A model generated the notes under the pieces. That model was not told the origin of the DNA, did no database searches, and was given only the letters and a program-made list of their open reading frames with translations. A DNA stretch of 9,606 nt from Lachnospiraceae bacterium (lineage in GTDB: Bacteria > Bacillota_A > Clostridia > Lachnospirales > Lachnospiraceae). The first letter of the stretch is position 1. Every line of letters begins with the position of its first letter. Positions 1 through 7,870 of the stretch are shown here, piece after piece. A program made the position numbers and the translations under genes. The stretch covers positions 1 through 9,606 of the forward strand of contig JAFZQP010000115.1 in assembly GCA_017620345.1 (NCBI GenBank), written 5' to 3'.

Positions 1-333
1 AACGCCTGCCTTGCCGGATACAACGATAACAGCACCGGCTGCCGCACCGACTGCTTCTTCAACTTCTCCGACAAAATCAAAATATCCGGGTGTATCAAAA
101 ACATTTATCTTACAATCATCCCACTCTATCGGAATGATACTTGTCCCTATCGAAAAATGACGCTTGATCTCTTCCTTGTCATAATCGCTTATCGTATTAC
201 CGTCATCAGTCTTGCCCATTCTGGTGGTAATTCCCGATAAATAAGCCATCGCCTCTGTCAAAGTTGTCTTTCCGCATCCGCCATGCCCTAAAATGACTAC
301 GTTACGAATCTTATTACTGGGATAAACCTTCAT
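1..333 (-). CDS. Elongation factor G-like translational GTPase, N-terminal part (cut by window edge)
   Basis: Only the first 111 codons are in the window and the frame is open to the edge. The protein begins MKVYPSNKIRNVVILGHGG. It has a P-loop GHGGCGKT at residues 16-23 and a G3 motif DTPGYFDF at 80-87, which is the start of a translational GTPase G domain. The classical EF-G G3 motif is DTPGHxDF, but here the catalytic His is Tyr84. That replacement, and the lack of a clear RGITI switch I motif, fit the EF-G-like (EF-G-2 type) paralogues rather than the main fusA product. EF-G family members bind ribosomes and hydrolyse GTP; the role of this paralogue class is poorly defined. The ATG at 331-333 has a strong ribosome-binding site, GGAGGAAG, at 341-348. 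The gene has its own promoter (386-414), separate from gpmI. Family call is firm; the exact subfamily is inference. Confidence 0.88.
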   Translation of the reverse strand, partial: MKVYPSNKIRNVVILGHGGCGKTTLTEAMAYLSGITTRMGKTDDGNTISDYDKEEIKRHFSIGTSIIPIEWDDCKINVFDTPGYFDFVGEVEEAVGAAAGAVIVVSGKAGV

Positions 334-385
334 ATTGTAACTTCCTCCGATTATTGTGTATTAGATGCATGCGCACCTTGTTAAC

Positions 386-414
386 ATTATAAAAAAATAC
401 GGGTTTGTTTGCAA
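386..414 (-). promoter_or_regulatory. Sigma-A-type promoter of the EF-G-like gene, embedded in the gpmI terminator
   Basis: On the minus strand there is a perfect -10 box TATAAT (386-391), a 17-nt spacer, and a -35-like TTGCAA (409-414; four of six consensus positions). The spacer is largely the T-tract and distal arm of the gpmI terminator. The predicted start near position 379 would give a leader of about 46 nt before the EF-G-like ATG. Seen directly in the sequence; promoter activity is inferred. Confidence 0.7.
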
Positions 415-448
415 GCAGATTATGCATAATACACAAACAATCCCGTAT
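391..448 (-). terminator. Intrinsic terminator after gpmI
   Basis: Inverted repeat with arms 397-411 and 434-448, matching at 14 of 15 positions with a GC core CCCG/CGGG. On the minus strand it is followed directly by seven T residues (391-397). The loop contains a perfect 12-base palindrome, ATTATGCATAAT (419-430), which could form an extra small hairpin. It begins 28 nt beyond the gpmI stop codon and should end the cluster transcript. Confidence 0.9.
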
Positions 449-475
449 CTTTATATATTTATTGATCAATAATGC

Positions 476-2017
476 CTATTTTTTGATCAGCAGTGATTTT
501 CCGGTCATTTCCTTCGGCTGCGGAATGCCCATACACTCGATCAATGTCGGTACAATGTCGGCAAGGCAGCCACCCTCACGAAGAGTATAATCGCTGTCAT
601 AATTGATAAGTATGAACGGTACCGGATTGGTCGTATGAGCCGTAAACGGCTCTCCTGTCTCCGGATCTATGAGTTGCTCGGCATTTCCGTGATCTGCACA
701 CAGGAACATTATTCCGCCAACTTCCTTAACTGCTTCATATGCTTTTCCTACACATTCATCAACGGCTTCACACGCCTTGATCGCAGCTTCCAGAACTCCC
801 GTATGTCCAACCATATCGGGATTCGCGAAATTTATTATGATCACGTCGTATCTGTCGGACTTTATCGCTTTGACAAGATTATCACATACCTCATAAGCGC
901 TCATCTCAGGCTTCAGATCATATGTTGCGACTTTCGGCGACTTGACGAGTATCCTTGTCTCGCCCTGATTGGGTTCCTCGACTCCGCCGTTGAAGAAAAA
1001 CGTTACATGAGCATATTTTTCGGTCTCGGCGATCCTTGCCTGCGTCATTCCGAGAGAAGCAAGGTATTCTCCGAATGTATTGTTTACCGCTACCTTTTCA
1101 AATGCAACAAGCTTGTTTTCGATGAGCGGATCATAATCCGTAAAGCATACATATACAAGATCGAGCTTCTTTTCGCGCTTGAACGAACGGAACTCATCGT
1201 CGCAGAAAGCATGGGTGATCTCTCTTGCCCTGTCGGGTCTGAAATTAAAGAATATGACCGAATCATCATCATTGATCGTTCCTACCGGCACGCCTCCGTT
1301 AACGATGACAGTGGGCTTAACGAACTCATCGGTCTCATCCCTGTCATATGAAGCCGATACTGCTTCCTCGGCGTTGGCAGCCTTGAGTCCCTCACCTTTT
1401 GTAAGGGCCAGATATGCCATCTTAACGCGGTCATAGTTATTATCCCTATCCATTGCATAATAACGACCGGTAACGGATGCTATCTCTCCTATGCCTATCT
1501 GTCTGATCTTGCTCTGAAGCTGTCGCACAAAATCGATTCCCGACGTGGGAGGGGTATCCCTGCCGTCAAGAAAACAATGTACATATACTTTGCGCAGATT
1601 ATTACGCTTTGCAAGCTCCAGCAGTCCGTACAGATGTGTTATATGACTGTGTACTCCGCCGTCTGACAGCAGTCCGTACAGATGAAGTGCCGAATCCTTC
1701 TCCTTGCAGTTGTTGATAGCACGAAGGAGATTCTTATTTTCGAAAAAATCACCGTCCTGGATCTCTTTTGTTATCCTGGTCAGTTCCTGGTATACGATCC
1801 TTCCGGCACCCATGTTAAGATGGCCGACCTCGGAATTACCCATCTGACCGTCCGGAAGTCCGACTGCCATTCCGCTTGCAAGACCTTTTACAAACGGATA
1901 ATCGCGCATGAGCGAATCAATAACGGGTGTTTTGGCAAGATATACCGCATTCCCTTCTTTTTCATCATTTAGTCCGAATCCGTCCAGGATCATCAAAACT
2001 GTAGGTTTTTTACTCAT
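476..2017 (-). CDS. gpmI: 2,3-bisphosphoglycerate-independent phosphoglycerate mutase
   Basis: Cytoplasmic glycolytic enzyme that interconverts 3- and 2-phosphoglycerate through a phosphoserine intermediate with two Mn ions. The 513-residue length is normal for the family. The alkaline-phosphatase-type sites are all visible: LDGFG with Asp12, the phosphoacceptor Ser62 in GNSEVGHLNMGAG, His123 in SDGGVHSH, GRDTPP at 152-157, TGRYYAMDRD at 183-192, FRPDRAR at 259-265, Asp401/His405 in NPDMVGHTG, Asp442/His443 in ADHGNAE, and His461 in TAHTTNP. The ATG at 2015-2017 has AGGAG at 2024-2028. It lies 34 nt after the PilZ gene, so the two are probably co-transcribed, and an intrinsic terminator follows. 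An exact 18-bp repeat inside the gene encodes HLYGLL twice. No missing catalytic residue seen. Confidence 0.97.
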   Translation of the reverse strand: MSKKPTVLMILDGFGLNDEKEGNAVYLAKTPVIDSLMRDYPFVKGLASGMAVGLPDGQMGNSEVGHLNMGAGRIVYQELTRITKEIQDGDFFENKNLLRAINNCKEKDSALHLYGLLSDGGVHSHITHLYGLLELAKRNNLRKVYVHCFLDGRDTPPTSGIDFVRQLQSKIRQIGIGEIASVTGRYYAMDRDNNYDRVKMAYLALTKGEGLKAANAEEAVSASYDRDETDEFVKPTVIVNGGVPVGTINDDDSVIFFNFRPDRAREITHAFCDDEFRSFKREKKLDLVYVCFTDYDPLIENKLVAFEKVAVNNTFGEYLASLGMTQARIAETEKYAHVTFFFNGGVEEPNQGETRILVKSPKVATYDLKPEMSAYEVCDNLVKAIKSDRYDVIIINFANPDMVGHTGVLEAAIKACEAVDECVGKAYEAVKEVGGIMFLCADHGNAEQLIDPETGEPFTAHTTNPVPFILINYDSDYTLREGGCLADIVPTLIECMGIPQPKEMTGKSLLIKK

Positions 2018-2051
2018 CTTCTGCTCCTTATTTCAACTGTTATGCAAAATA

Positions 2052-2390
2052 TCAGCCGTTGGCCTCTTCAAAAAGTTCATGGATATTGAATCTGTTTGTA
2101 TCGTTTCCGGGCATTCCGATAAAGTTGGCTCCGTACACATATTCGGTATCCCTGCTGTTATCAAATCTGACTATATTTACGAGCGCATCAACATGATCGC
2201 CGGTCCATATCTTGAGTTGAAGCTTATATACGGAGTTCATCTCAAGTATCTCATGACACGAGAATCCAATACCCGAGCCCGATACATCGATCACATTGAT
2301 CGGAACGCGACGGTTCTTTGATCCGTCAACTCTCTCCATTTCAATAGTAGCTTCCAAAACAAATCTTTTACTTTTTCTCTTTTCCTGCAT
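2052..2390 (-). CDS. PilZ-domain protein, probable c-di-GMP receptor
   Basis: A 112-residue protein that is essentially a single PilZ domain. It has the two-part c-di-GMP signature: RKSKR (residues 5-9, RxxxR) near the N terminus, and DVSGSG (35-40, D/NxSxxG) followed by IGF. A later YVYGANFIGM segment matches the closing beta strands of the fold. There is no signal peptide, membrane segment or second domain, so it is likely a cytoplasmic adaptor that binds c-di-GMP and acts on a partner. That partner cannot be read from the sequence. The start is well supported by AAAAGGAG at 2398-2405. It lies 80 nt downstream of queA and 34 nt upstream of gpmI, which makes co-transcription with gpmI likely. 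It resembles stand-alone PilZ proteins of motile Clostridia, but no motility gene is visible here. Confidence 0.85.
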   Translation of the reverse strand: MQEKRKSKRFVLEATIEMERVDGSKNRRVPINVIDVSGSGIGFSCHEILEMNSVYKLQLKIWTGDHVDALVNIVRFDNSRDTEYVYGANFIGMPGNDTNRFNIHELFEEANG

Positions 2391-2420
2391 AACCTTACTC
2401 CTTTTAGAGATATGCCTGTT

Positions 2421-2467
2421 ATCGTAACCCGACTAATAATATTAATACAAACGACGGTTTTATACAA
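2421..2467 (-). promoter_or_regulatory. Possible weak promoter(s) before the PilZ gene
   Basis: The 80-nt gap between queA and the PilZ gene contains two sigma-A-like pairs on the minus strand. One is TTGTAT (2462-2467), 17 nt, TAATAT (2439-2444). The other is TTGTAT (2445-2450), 18 nt, TACGAT (2421-2426). Each -10 matches four of six consensus positions and each -35 three of six. No terminator is visible after queA, so read-through from the upstream cluster is equally possible. Confidence 0.28.
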
Positions 2468-2470
2468 GTT

Positions 2471-3493
2471 TTATATGATGATCATGGCATCGCCGAATGA
2501 GAAGAATCTGTATCTTAAACTTATCGCTTCCTCATAGGCATTGATCACATTCTCCCTTCCGGCAAAAGCCGACACGAGCATTAGAAGCGTGCTCTCGGGA
2601 AGATGGAAATTGGTTATAAGACCGTCCATCACACGGAACTCATAGCCCGGATATATGAAAATATCGGTTTCGCCGCTTTTTGCGACAACCTTCCCGTCAT
2701 CGCATGCACTTTCGATCGTTCTGCAGCTTGTCGTTCCGACACATATCACCCTGCCGCCTGATCTTTTTGTCTCATTTATGAGATCTGCCGCATCAGGGCT
2801 TATCTCATACCATTCCGAATGCATATGATGATCGCTTATCTCGCTGACCTTAACCGGGCGGAACGTACCGAGCCCGACATGAAGGGTTACAAAGCATATC
2901 TTTACGCCCATGGCTTCTATCTCATCAAGAAGCTGCCTCGTAAAATGAAGACCCGCGGTAGGCGCGGCTGCACTTCCTTCATTCTTTGCATATACTGTCT
3001 GATACCGGTCTCTGTCTGCCAGTTTTTTAGTGATATACGGAGGAAGCGGCATCTGACTGAGCTTATCAAGTATCTCCTCAAATATCCCTTCGTATTCAAA
3101 TCTGACAAGACGGTTGCCATCCGGCAGTACTTCCGTTATCTCACACTTAAGAAGGCCTTCTCCAAACGATACCCCAGCGCCTTCCCTGAGTTTCTTTCCG
3201 GGTCTTACTATTGTTTCCCATATATCATCGCTTTTTCTCTTGAGAAGAAATATCTCAACTGCCGCGTCAGTATCCGTCTTAGTTCCGAGAAGTCTCGCCG
3301 GTATGACTTTTGTATCATTAAGAACAAGGCAGTCTCCGCGCTTCAGATACTTTGTCACATCCTTAAATATCCCATGTTCCAAAGCGCCTGTTTTCCTGTC
3401 CAGTTTAAGAAGCCTCGATGATGATCTGTCCTCAAGAGGATCCTGTGCGATCAGTTCTTCCGGCAGTTCATAGTAAAAATCACTTGTTTTCAT
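2471..3493 (-). CDS. queA: S-adenosylmethionine:tRNA ribosyltransferase-isomerase
   Basis: Transfers and isomerises the ribosyl group of SAM onto 7-aminomethyl-7-deazaguanine at wobble position 34 of the tRNAs for Tyr, His, Asn and Asp. The product is epoxyqueuosine, the penultimate step of queuosine synthesis. The 340-residue length is typical. Family landmarks are the N-terminal [32 protein letters not shown] (58-70), [10 protein letters not shown] (176-185), [13 protein letters not shown] (202-214), [17 protein letters not shown] (294-310) and the C-terminal [12 protein letters not shown]. The ATG lies one base after the pheT stop, and its likely ribosome-binding site AAGGG (3500-3504) is inside the last pheT codons, so translation is probably coupled to pheT. 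Other queuosine genes (tgt, queG/queH, queC-F) are not in the window. The link to tyrS is only that tRNA-Tyr is a QueA substrate. Confidence 0.97.
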   Translation of the reverse strand: MKTSDFYYELPEELIAQDPLEDRSSSRLLKLDRKTGALEHGIFKDVTKYLKRGDCLVLNDTKVIPARLLGTKTDTDAAVEIFLLKRKSDDIWETIVRPGKKLREGAGVSFGEGLLKCEITEVLPDGNRLVRFEYEGIFEEILDKLSQMPLPPYITKKLADRDRYQTVYAKNEGSAAAPTAGLHFTRQLLDEIEAMGVKICFVTLHVGLGTFRPVKVSEISDHHMHSEWYEISPDAADLINETKRSGGRVICVGTTSCRTIESACDDGKVVAKSGETDIFIYPGYEFRVMDGLITNFHLPESTLLMLVSAFAGRENVINAYEEAISLRYRFFSFGDAMIII

Positions 3494-3494
3494 C

Positions 3495-5861
3495 CTATGC
3501 CCTTAGCGTAACATTCTTATCCGAAAGTTTCCTGATGATCGCATCTATCCTGCTCTGAACTTCCTCTCCCGTAAGAGTCCTGTCAGGCAGTACGAAAGAA
3601 TAACGTATCGTGATGCTCTTCGTATCGGCAGAGTCATATATATCTATGACACTTACCTTAGAAAGCTCCGGATTATCCTTCCCGGGCCAGCATTCTTCAA
3701 GATCTTCGAATCTGACGCCTTCGGGCACCACAAGCGACAGATCATAATCCACGGCCGGGAATCTTGAAGGCTCTTTGAACTCAAGGTCATTTACCTTAAG
3801 TTCGTCAAAAATGTCCATGTCTATCTCAATACACACTACAGCACAGTTCTTTGCGATCTTTTTAAGTGTGGAAGGATACAGCGTACACAGTGTACCGAAA
3901 CGCTTTCCCGAAACTGACAGTGCTGCCGTATTTTTAGGATGCTGCCACTCATGTTCGGGACTGATCTTTTCATATTTGACCTTATCGTTCTTAAGTTCGG
4001 ACACGATCGTATTTATTATGTCTACACAGCGCATGTACAGTATCTTCTCCGACTCTGTCTTACTGTACAGAACTATGCCCAGATTACGTCTCTCGTTCGC
4101 CGTTCCGTCGTCATTTGTGCCGCGGACTGCCCTTCCGATCTCAAATAAACCGAATGAATCATCAAAGCTCCTGTTCCTGTAAACGAACGGAAGAAGACAC
4201 GGCATAAGTGACGTACGCAGTATTCCTGTCTCCTTTTCCTCTGACGCACCGAGGAGTTTTACATTATCCTCGATATGAAGACCGAGGGTCCTCTGATCAT
4301 CGGGATCGCACCATATCCTTGAATGAACCTCATGAAGCGCATATCTTTTGACAAGAGTATCCTTTATCCTGTTCTCGTTCGTCTTGCGCATCGACGGTCT
4401 TGCCGGAAGGAGCGGTTCAAAAGTTGTCTTGATGTCAAAATTGTCGTACCCGTATATTCTCGTTATCTCCTCAACGATATCGGCCTGCATGCTGACATCC
4501 TTGGTGGCACGATACGACGGAACCGTTGCGACAAACTCATCTCCTGATCTTTCAACTCCGAATCCGAGGCTCAGCAGCGTCTTTTCGATACGATCTGACG
4601 AGATATCGATACCTGTATATCTGTCAATGAACTTCTTTTCAAACGGTATTTTGATCTCGGGATATTTCTTTACGTATTCATCTGTTATTCCCGTAACACA
4701 TCTTGCTCCGCTGTCCGATTCCAGCAGAAGTTTTAAAAACCTCTTGGCTGCAATAAGTGTCATTTCCGGATCGAGTGTCTTTTCGTATCTTGCTGAAGCA
4801 TCCGTACGAAGGGCCATACGGCTGGCACTCTTTCTGACACTTACGCCGTCAAAGTTGGCCGACTCAAGAACCACGGTATCGGTATCATCAACAATCTCAC
4901 TGTCAAGGCCGCCCATAATACCGGCGATCGCTACAGGTGTCTTATCATCATAGATCATCAACGTGTCGGTCGTGATATCTCTTACGTTTCCGTCAAGTGT
5001 AGTAAATGTAAACGGCTCTTTCGGGGTGTCGATCACGATCTTACCGATCTTCTTTCCGTCAAAAGCATGCATCGGCTGACCGAGTTCAAGCATGATATAG
5101 TTCGTAAGGTCCGCCAGGAGATTGATCGGACGCATTCCGCAGTAATACAGTCTGACCTGCATTTTAGCCGGACTTACATGTTCATGTATGTTCTCTATCC
5201 TCATTGAGGTATATCTGAAACACAGATTTTTATTGGCTATTTCAACCTCAACCTTTTCGTCTCCTTCATAAGTATTCTCAGCAAGCGGAAGCGGCATAAG
5301 CGGCTTGCCGGTCAGTGCTGCGAATTCCCTCGCTATTCCGTAGTGTCCCCAAAGATCCGGTCTGTTCGTGAGCGACTTGTTATCGACTTCAAAGATAACA
5401 TCATCTATAGGATAGATATTTTTGATATCCGTCCCGTTCTCATACGAAGCATCAAGTTCCATTATCCCGGAATGATCTTCGCTGATCCCGAGTTCCTTGG
5501 CTGAACAGCACATTCCGTTTGATACAACACCACGAAGCTTTGCCTGCTTTAACTTCATTCCTCCGACGCTTCCGCCGACTTTTGCAAATGCAGTCTTGAT
5601 CCCGACCCTTGCATTCGGAGCTCCGCATACAACATCAAACACTTCATTGCCGGCATCCACTTTCAAAACATGAAGATGATCCGAATCAGGATGATCCTCA
5701 CACGATATGATCTCGCCGACAACGACATCGCTTATGTCCCTGCCCTTATATTCGATCCCTTCCACTTCTGCGGTAGAGAGTGTAAACTGATGGATCAGTT
5801 TATCAAGATCCTCACCTTCAAGATCAACAAAATCTTTTATCCAATTCATTGAAACAAGCAT
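3495..5861 (-). CDS. pheT: Phenylalanine--tRNA ligase beta subunit
   Basis: Large subunit of the heterotetrameric (alpha2beta2) PheRS; binds and proofreads tRNA-Phe. The 788 residues are the usual bacterial length. Domains in order: an N-terminal segment starting [10 protein letters not shown]; an EMAPII-like tRNA-binding domain (about 40-150, with [13 protein letters not shown] and VCGAPN); the B3/B4 editing domain (about 210-380, including [11 protein letters not shown] with His265 at the editing pocket, and IMGG); a B5 domain (about 400-470); the inactive synthetase-like core (about 480-690); and a C-terminal FDX-ACB domain (about 695-788, opening [15 protein letters not shown]). The start at 5861 is supported by AGGGGG about 7 nt upstream; the Met at residue 5 is an alternative. 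It begins 17 nt after pheS, in the standard pheST order. Proofreading should be intact, since both editing motifs are present. Confidence 0.98.
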   Translation of the reverse strand: MLVSMNWIKDFVDLEGEDLDKLIHQFTLSTAEVEGIEYKGRDISDVVVGEIISCEDHPDSDHLHVLKVDAGNEVFDVVCGAPNARVGIKTAFAKVGGSVGGMKLKQAKLRGVVSNGMCCSAKELGISEDHSGIMELDASYENGTDIKNIYPIDDVIFEVDNKSLTNRPDLWGHYGIAREFAALTGKPLMPLPLAENTYEGDEKVEVEIANKNLCFRYTSMRIENIHEHVSPAKMQVRLYYCGMRPINLLADLTNYIMLELGQPMHAFDGKKIGKIVIDTPKEPFTFTTLDGNVRDITTDTLMIYDDKTPVAIAGIMGGLDSEIVDDTDTVVLESANFDGVSVRKSASRMALRTDASARYEKTLDPEMTLIAAKRFLKLLLESDSGARCVTGITDEYVKKYPEIKIPFEKKFIDRYTGIDISSDRIEKTLLSLGFGVERSGDEFVATVPSYRATKDVSMQADIVEEITRIYGYDNFDIKTTFEPLLPARPSMRKTNENRIKDTLVKRYALHEVHSRIWCDPDDQRTLGLHIEDNVKLLGASEEKETGILRTSLMPCLLPFVYRNRSFDDSFGLFEIGRAVRGTNDDGTANERRNLGIVLYSKTESEKILYMRCVDIINTIVSELKNDKVKYEKISPEHEWQHPKNTAALSVSGKRFGTLCTLYPSTLKKIAKNCAVVCIEIDMDIFDELKVNDLEFKEPSRFPAVDYDLSLVVPEGVRFEDLEECWPGKDNPELSKVSVIDIYDSADTKSITIRYSFVLPDRTLTGEEVQSRIDAIIRKLSDKNVTLRA

Positions 5862-5878
5862 TTCCTATCCCCCTATCA

Positions 5879-6940
5879 TCAAGCAGTAAACTGCGACAGT
5901 GCTGCAAGATCGCCTTCGTTGAATGTTCTTATATCCTTTACCTGATACTTCATCATCGCAAGTCTCGTAAGACCGAGTCCGAACGCAAATCCGGTATACT
6001 CATAAGGATCTTCTTCACTGTTTATTCCGCCGTACTTAAGTACATTCGGATGGATCATCCCGCACGGGCACAACTCCAGCCAACCCGAATTCTTACATGA
6101 GCTGCATCCGCTTCCGCCGCATATCAGGCACGGTATATCAAGTTCAAACCCCGGTTCCACAAAAGGGAAAAATCCGGGACGGAGTCTTACCGTAACATCT
6201 CTTTTGAAAACTTCCGACAGCATTGTCTTCATGAAGTATATGAGGTTGGATATCGAGATATTCTTATCGATCATTATCCCTTCCATCTGGAAGAAAGTAT
6301 TCTCATGACACGCATCGATCGCTTCATTTCTGAAACACCTGCCCGGGAACACGGCTCTTATCGGGCGGCCCGTTTCCTTAAGGAGCTTGCCGTACTTGTA
6401 CATGATGGCATTCTGCGCAGCAGATGTATGGCTCTTTAAAAGCTGGTTGGGCGTCGTAAGATAATAAGTATCCTGCATATCTCTTGCCGGATGGAACTTG
6501 GGGATATTAAGCGCTTCAAAGCAGTGATAATCATCAACTATCTCGCTGTAGTCCTCGACATCAAATCCCATCGATTCAAAAATGCCCTCAAGTTCGCGCT
6601 GAACAAGGCTGATCGGATGATAGGATCCCCGTCTGATATTCTCGGGAAGGGATTCATCATAGCTTTCCGTCTGGTTGATAAGACACTGCTCTTCTACCTT
6701 TCGGATCTCTTCAAGCTTTTCATCAAATCTTGATGATATCTCCTGCTTAAAGGAATTGATGAGCATCCCGGCTTCTTTCTTCTGCTCGTTCGGTATCTTG
6801 GAAAGCTCCTGCATGAGCATTGATACCTGACCCTTCTTGCTCAAAAAGGCAAGTCTCAGATCCTCGAGCGCTTTTTGATCGGTTACCGCTGACAGTTCAC
6901 CGGCAAATCTTTTTTTCAGTTCTTCGATACGATCCTTCAT
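5879..6940 (-). CDS. pheS: Phenylalanine--tRNA ligase alpha subunit
   Basis: Catalytic subunit of PheRS, a class II synthetase that charges tRNA-Phe in the cytoplasm. Residues 1-90 form the N-terminal coiled coil that contacts tRNA. The catalytic part shows HTSAAQNAIM (171-180), motif 2 around GRCFRNEAIDACHENTFFQMEG (200-221), and motif 3 GLGLTRLAM (321-329). The amino-acid pocket has the usual Ala (Ala319 in GFAFG), so normal Phe specificity is expected. A cysteine cluster, CxxCGGSGCxxCK (271-283), is common in bacterial PheS; a further CPC (291-293) stands just before GMIHP, where many homologues have no cysteine. The 353-residue length is normal. The ATG overlaps the upstream stop as ATGA, with AAAGG at 6948-6952, which indicates translational coupling to the membrane-protein gene. 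No T-box leader precedes it. Confidence 0.98.
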   Translation of the reverse strand: MKDRIEELKKRFAGELSAVTDQKALEDLRLAFLSKKGQVSMLMQELSKIPNEQKKEAGMLINSFKQEISSRFDEKLEEIRKVEEQCLINQTESYDESLPENIRRGSYHPISLVQRELEGIFESMGFDVEDYSEIVDDYHCFEALNIPKFHPARDMQDTYYLTTPNQLLKSHTSAAQNAIMYKYGKLLKETGRPIRAVFPGRCFRNEAIDACHENTFFQMEGIMIDKNISISNLIYFMKTMLSEVFKRDVTVRLRPGFFPFVEPGFELDIPCLICGGSGCSSCKNSGWLELCPCGMIHPNVLKYGGINSEEDPYEYTGFAFGLGLTRLAMMKYQVKDIRTFNEGDLAALSQFTA

Positions 6941-7794
6941 AATTCAACCTTTCCGTTTTTCTTAATTAGTATGAGTTCGTTCATGAGCGCACCCATGAAC
7001 ATTATATACATTCCCGTATACAGCCATATGCCGATAACAAGGACAACGGCAAAGCTGCCATACATACTGTAACCGCTGAACGTGGACAGATACAGTGAGA
7101 ACAGTTTCGTAAACAATATCCACAAAAGGCTTGCCGCAGCCGCTCCGTAAACCTGCGTTCTGATACGGATCTTTTTATACGGCAGCACACAGTAGAAAAA
7201 CATGAACAATATGAACAGCACGACGAACATGATTACGTTCTTTGCTTCCATCAGACTGTTGATCTTTTCGGGGATCATCACATACTGCCTTATGATGTTC
7301 ATGATCATATTACCGAAAACCGAGATCACAAGCATCAGTATCATTCCCAGCATCATGAGTAACGTTGTGATGGCGCTCCTGAAACGATAGAACAGATTGC
7401 TGTGCTGATACTTTACTCCCGTTATCTCGTTAAGGCCTTTTGTTATCCCAAACACGCCTTTTGCAGATGCCCAAAGGGCCGCAACGATCGACAGCGAAAG
7501 TGTTCCTATACCTCTTGAATAGAGCTCATCAATGATATACTTGATCATCGAGTTAAGGTCGATAGGCAGAACATCATCTATAAAGGCAAGCAGATCATTC
7601 TTCGTAAAAGGCAGATACTTGATCGTGGATAAAAGTATCAGTAAGAACGGGATCAGCGACATATATATGTAAAATGCTGCTGTAGCCGAATATACATCTA
7701 TCTTCTTATCGGAGATGACAGCACCCAGCCGTATGAGTGAAGCATAAGCCCTGCTGTCTTTTATTCTGTTTGCCACTGATCTTATGGTCTGCAT
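6937..7794 (-). CDS. YihY/virulence factor BrkB family membrane protein
   Basis: A 285-residue integral membrane protein with about six predicted helices (roughly 38-58, 98-118, 140-162, 184-206, 215-235 and 246-272). Family landmarks are AAFYIYMSLIPF (40-50), the ALWASAKGVFGITKGLN block (106-122), VLPYKKIRIR (203-212), GAAAASLLWILF (217-228) and YSMYGSFAVVLVIGIWLY near the last helix. The molecular function of YihY/BrkB proteins is not established; older labels as RNase BN are known to be wrong. The gene ends in a 4-nt overlap with pheS. The ATG at 7792-7794 has no clear Shine-Dalgarno sequence, and a promoter may lie only about 10 nt upstream, so its transcript may have a very short leader. 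A GTG at codon 7 is a less likely start. The family is clear; the role is unknown. Confidence 0.9.
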   Translation of the reverse strand: MQTIRSVANRIKDSRAYASLIRLGAVISDKKIDVYSATAAFYIYMSLIPFLLILLSTIKYLPFTKNDLLAFIDDVLPIDLNSMIKYIIDELYSRGIGTLSLSIVAALWASAKGVFGITKGLNEITGVKYQHSNLFYRFRSAITTLLMMLGMILMLVISVFGNMIMNIIRQYVMIPEKINSLMEAKNVIMFVVLFILFMFFYCVLPYKKIRIRTQVYGAAAASLLWILFTKLFSLYLSTFSGYSMYGSFAVVLVIGIWLYTGMYIMFMGALMNELILIKKNGKVEL

Positions 7795-7811
7795 AACTAA
7801 TCAACTTACAA

Positions 7812-7820
7812 ATAATAGCA
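7812..7820 (-). promoter_or_regulatory. Possible extended -10 promoter of the yihY-pheST-queA cluster
   Basis: On the minus strand TGC-TATTAT (TG motif at 7819-7820, -10 hexamer 7812-7817) has the form of an extended -10 promoter. It lies just after the 6S-like RNA terminator, with no convincing -35 at 16-18 nt. Initiation near 7805 would leave a leader of only about 10 nt before the membrane-protein ATG. It is the best promoter candidate for the cluster because the preceding terminator should block read-through. Confidence 0.45.
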
Positions 7821-7841
7821 TAACTGCCGTAAAAATAAAAC

Positions 7842-7870
7842 AAAAAAGATTCTATAGAAACTATAGAATC
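7842..7870 (-). terminator. Intrinsic terminator of the 6S-like RNA
   Basis: A perfect 10-bp inverted repeat (7848-7857 with 7861-7870, sequence GATTCTATAG) closed by a 3-nt loop. On the minus strand it is followed by six T residues (7842-7847), and further T-rich sequence continues to 7831. It separates the RNA gene, and any tyrS read-through, from the yihY-pheST cluster. The other strand has no T-tract after the hairpin. Confidence 0.92.

Noticed and set aside
635..1351. Long plus-strand open frame (238 codons) antisense to gpmI
   Set aside because: gpmI is unambiguous on the other strand; the frame is a codon-bias shadow with a Cys/Ile/Tyr-rich, non-family-like translation.
2391..2470. 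Possible terminator between queA and the PilZ gene
   Set aside because: Only short AT-rich palindromes such as TAATATTA are present, with no GC stem followed by a T-tract.
2819..3421. Plus-strand open frame of 200 codons antisense to queA
   Set aside because: It is a shadow of queA, with no start signals and no recognisable motif. The same applies to the plus-strand frames over pheT (3775-4182, 4348-4953) and tyrS (8096-8551).
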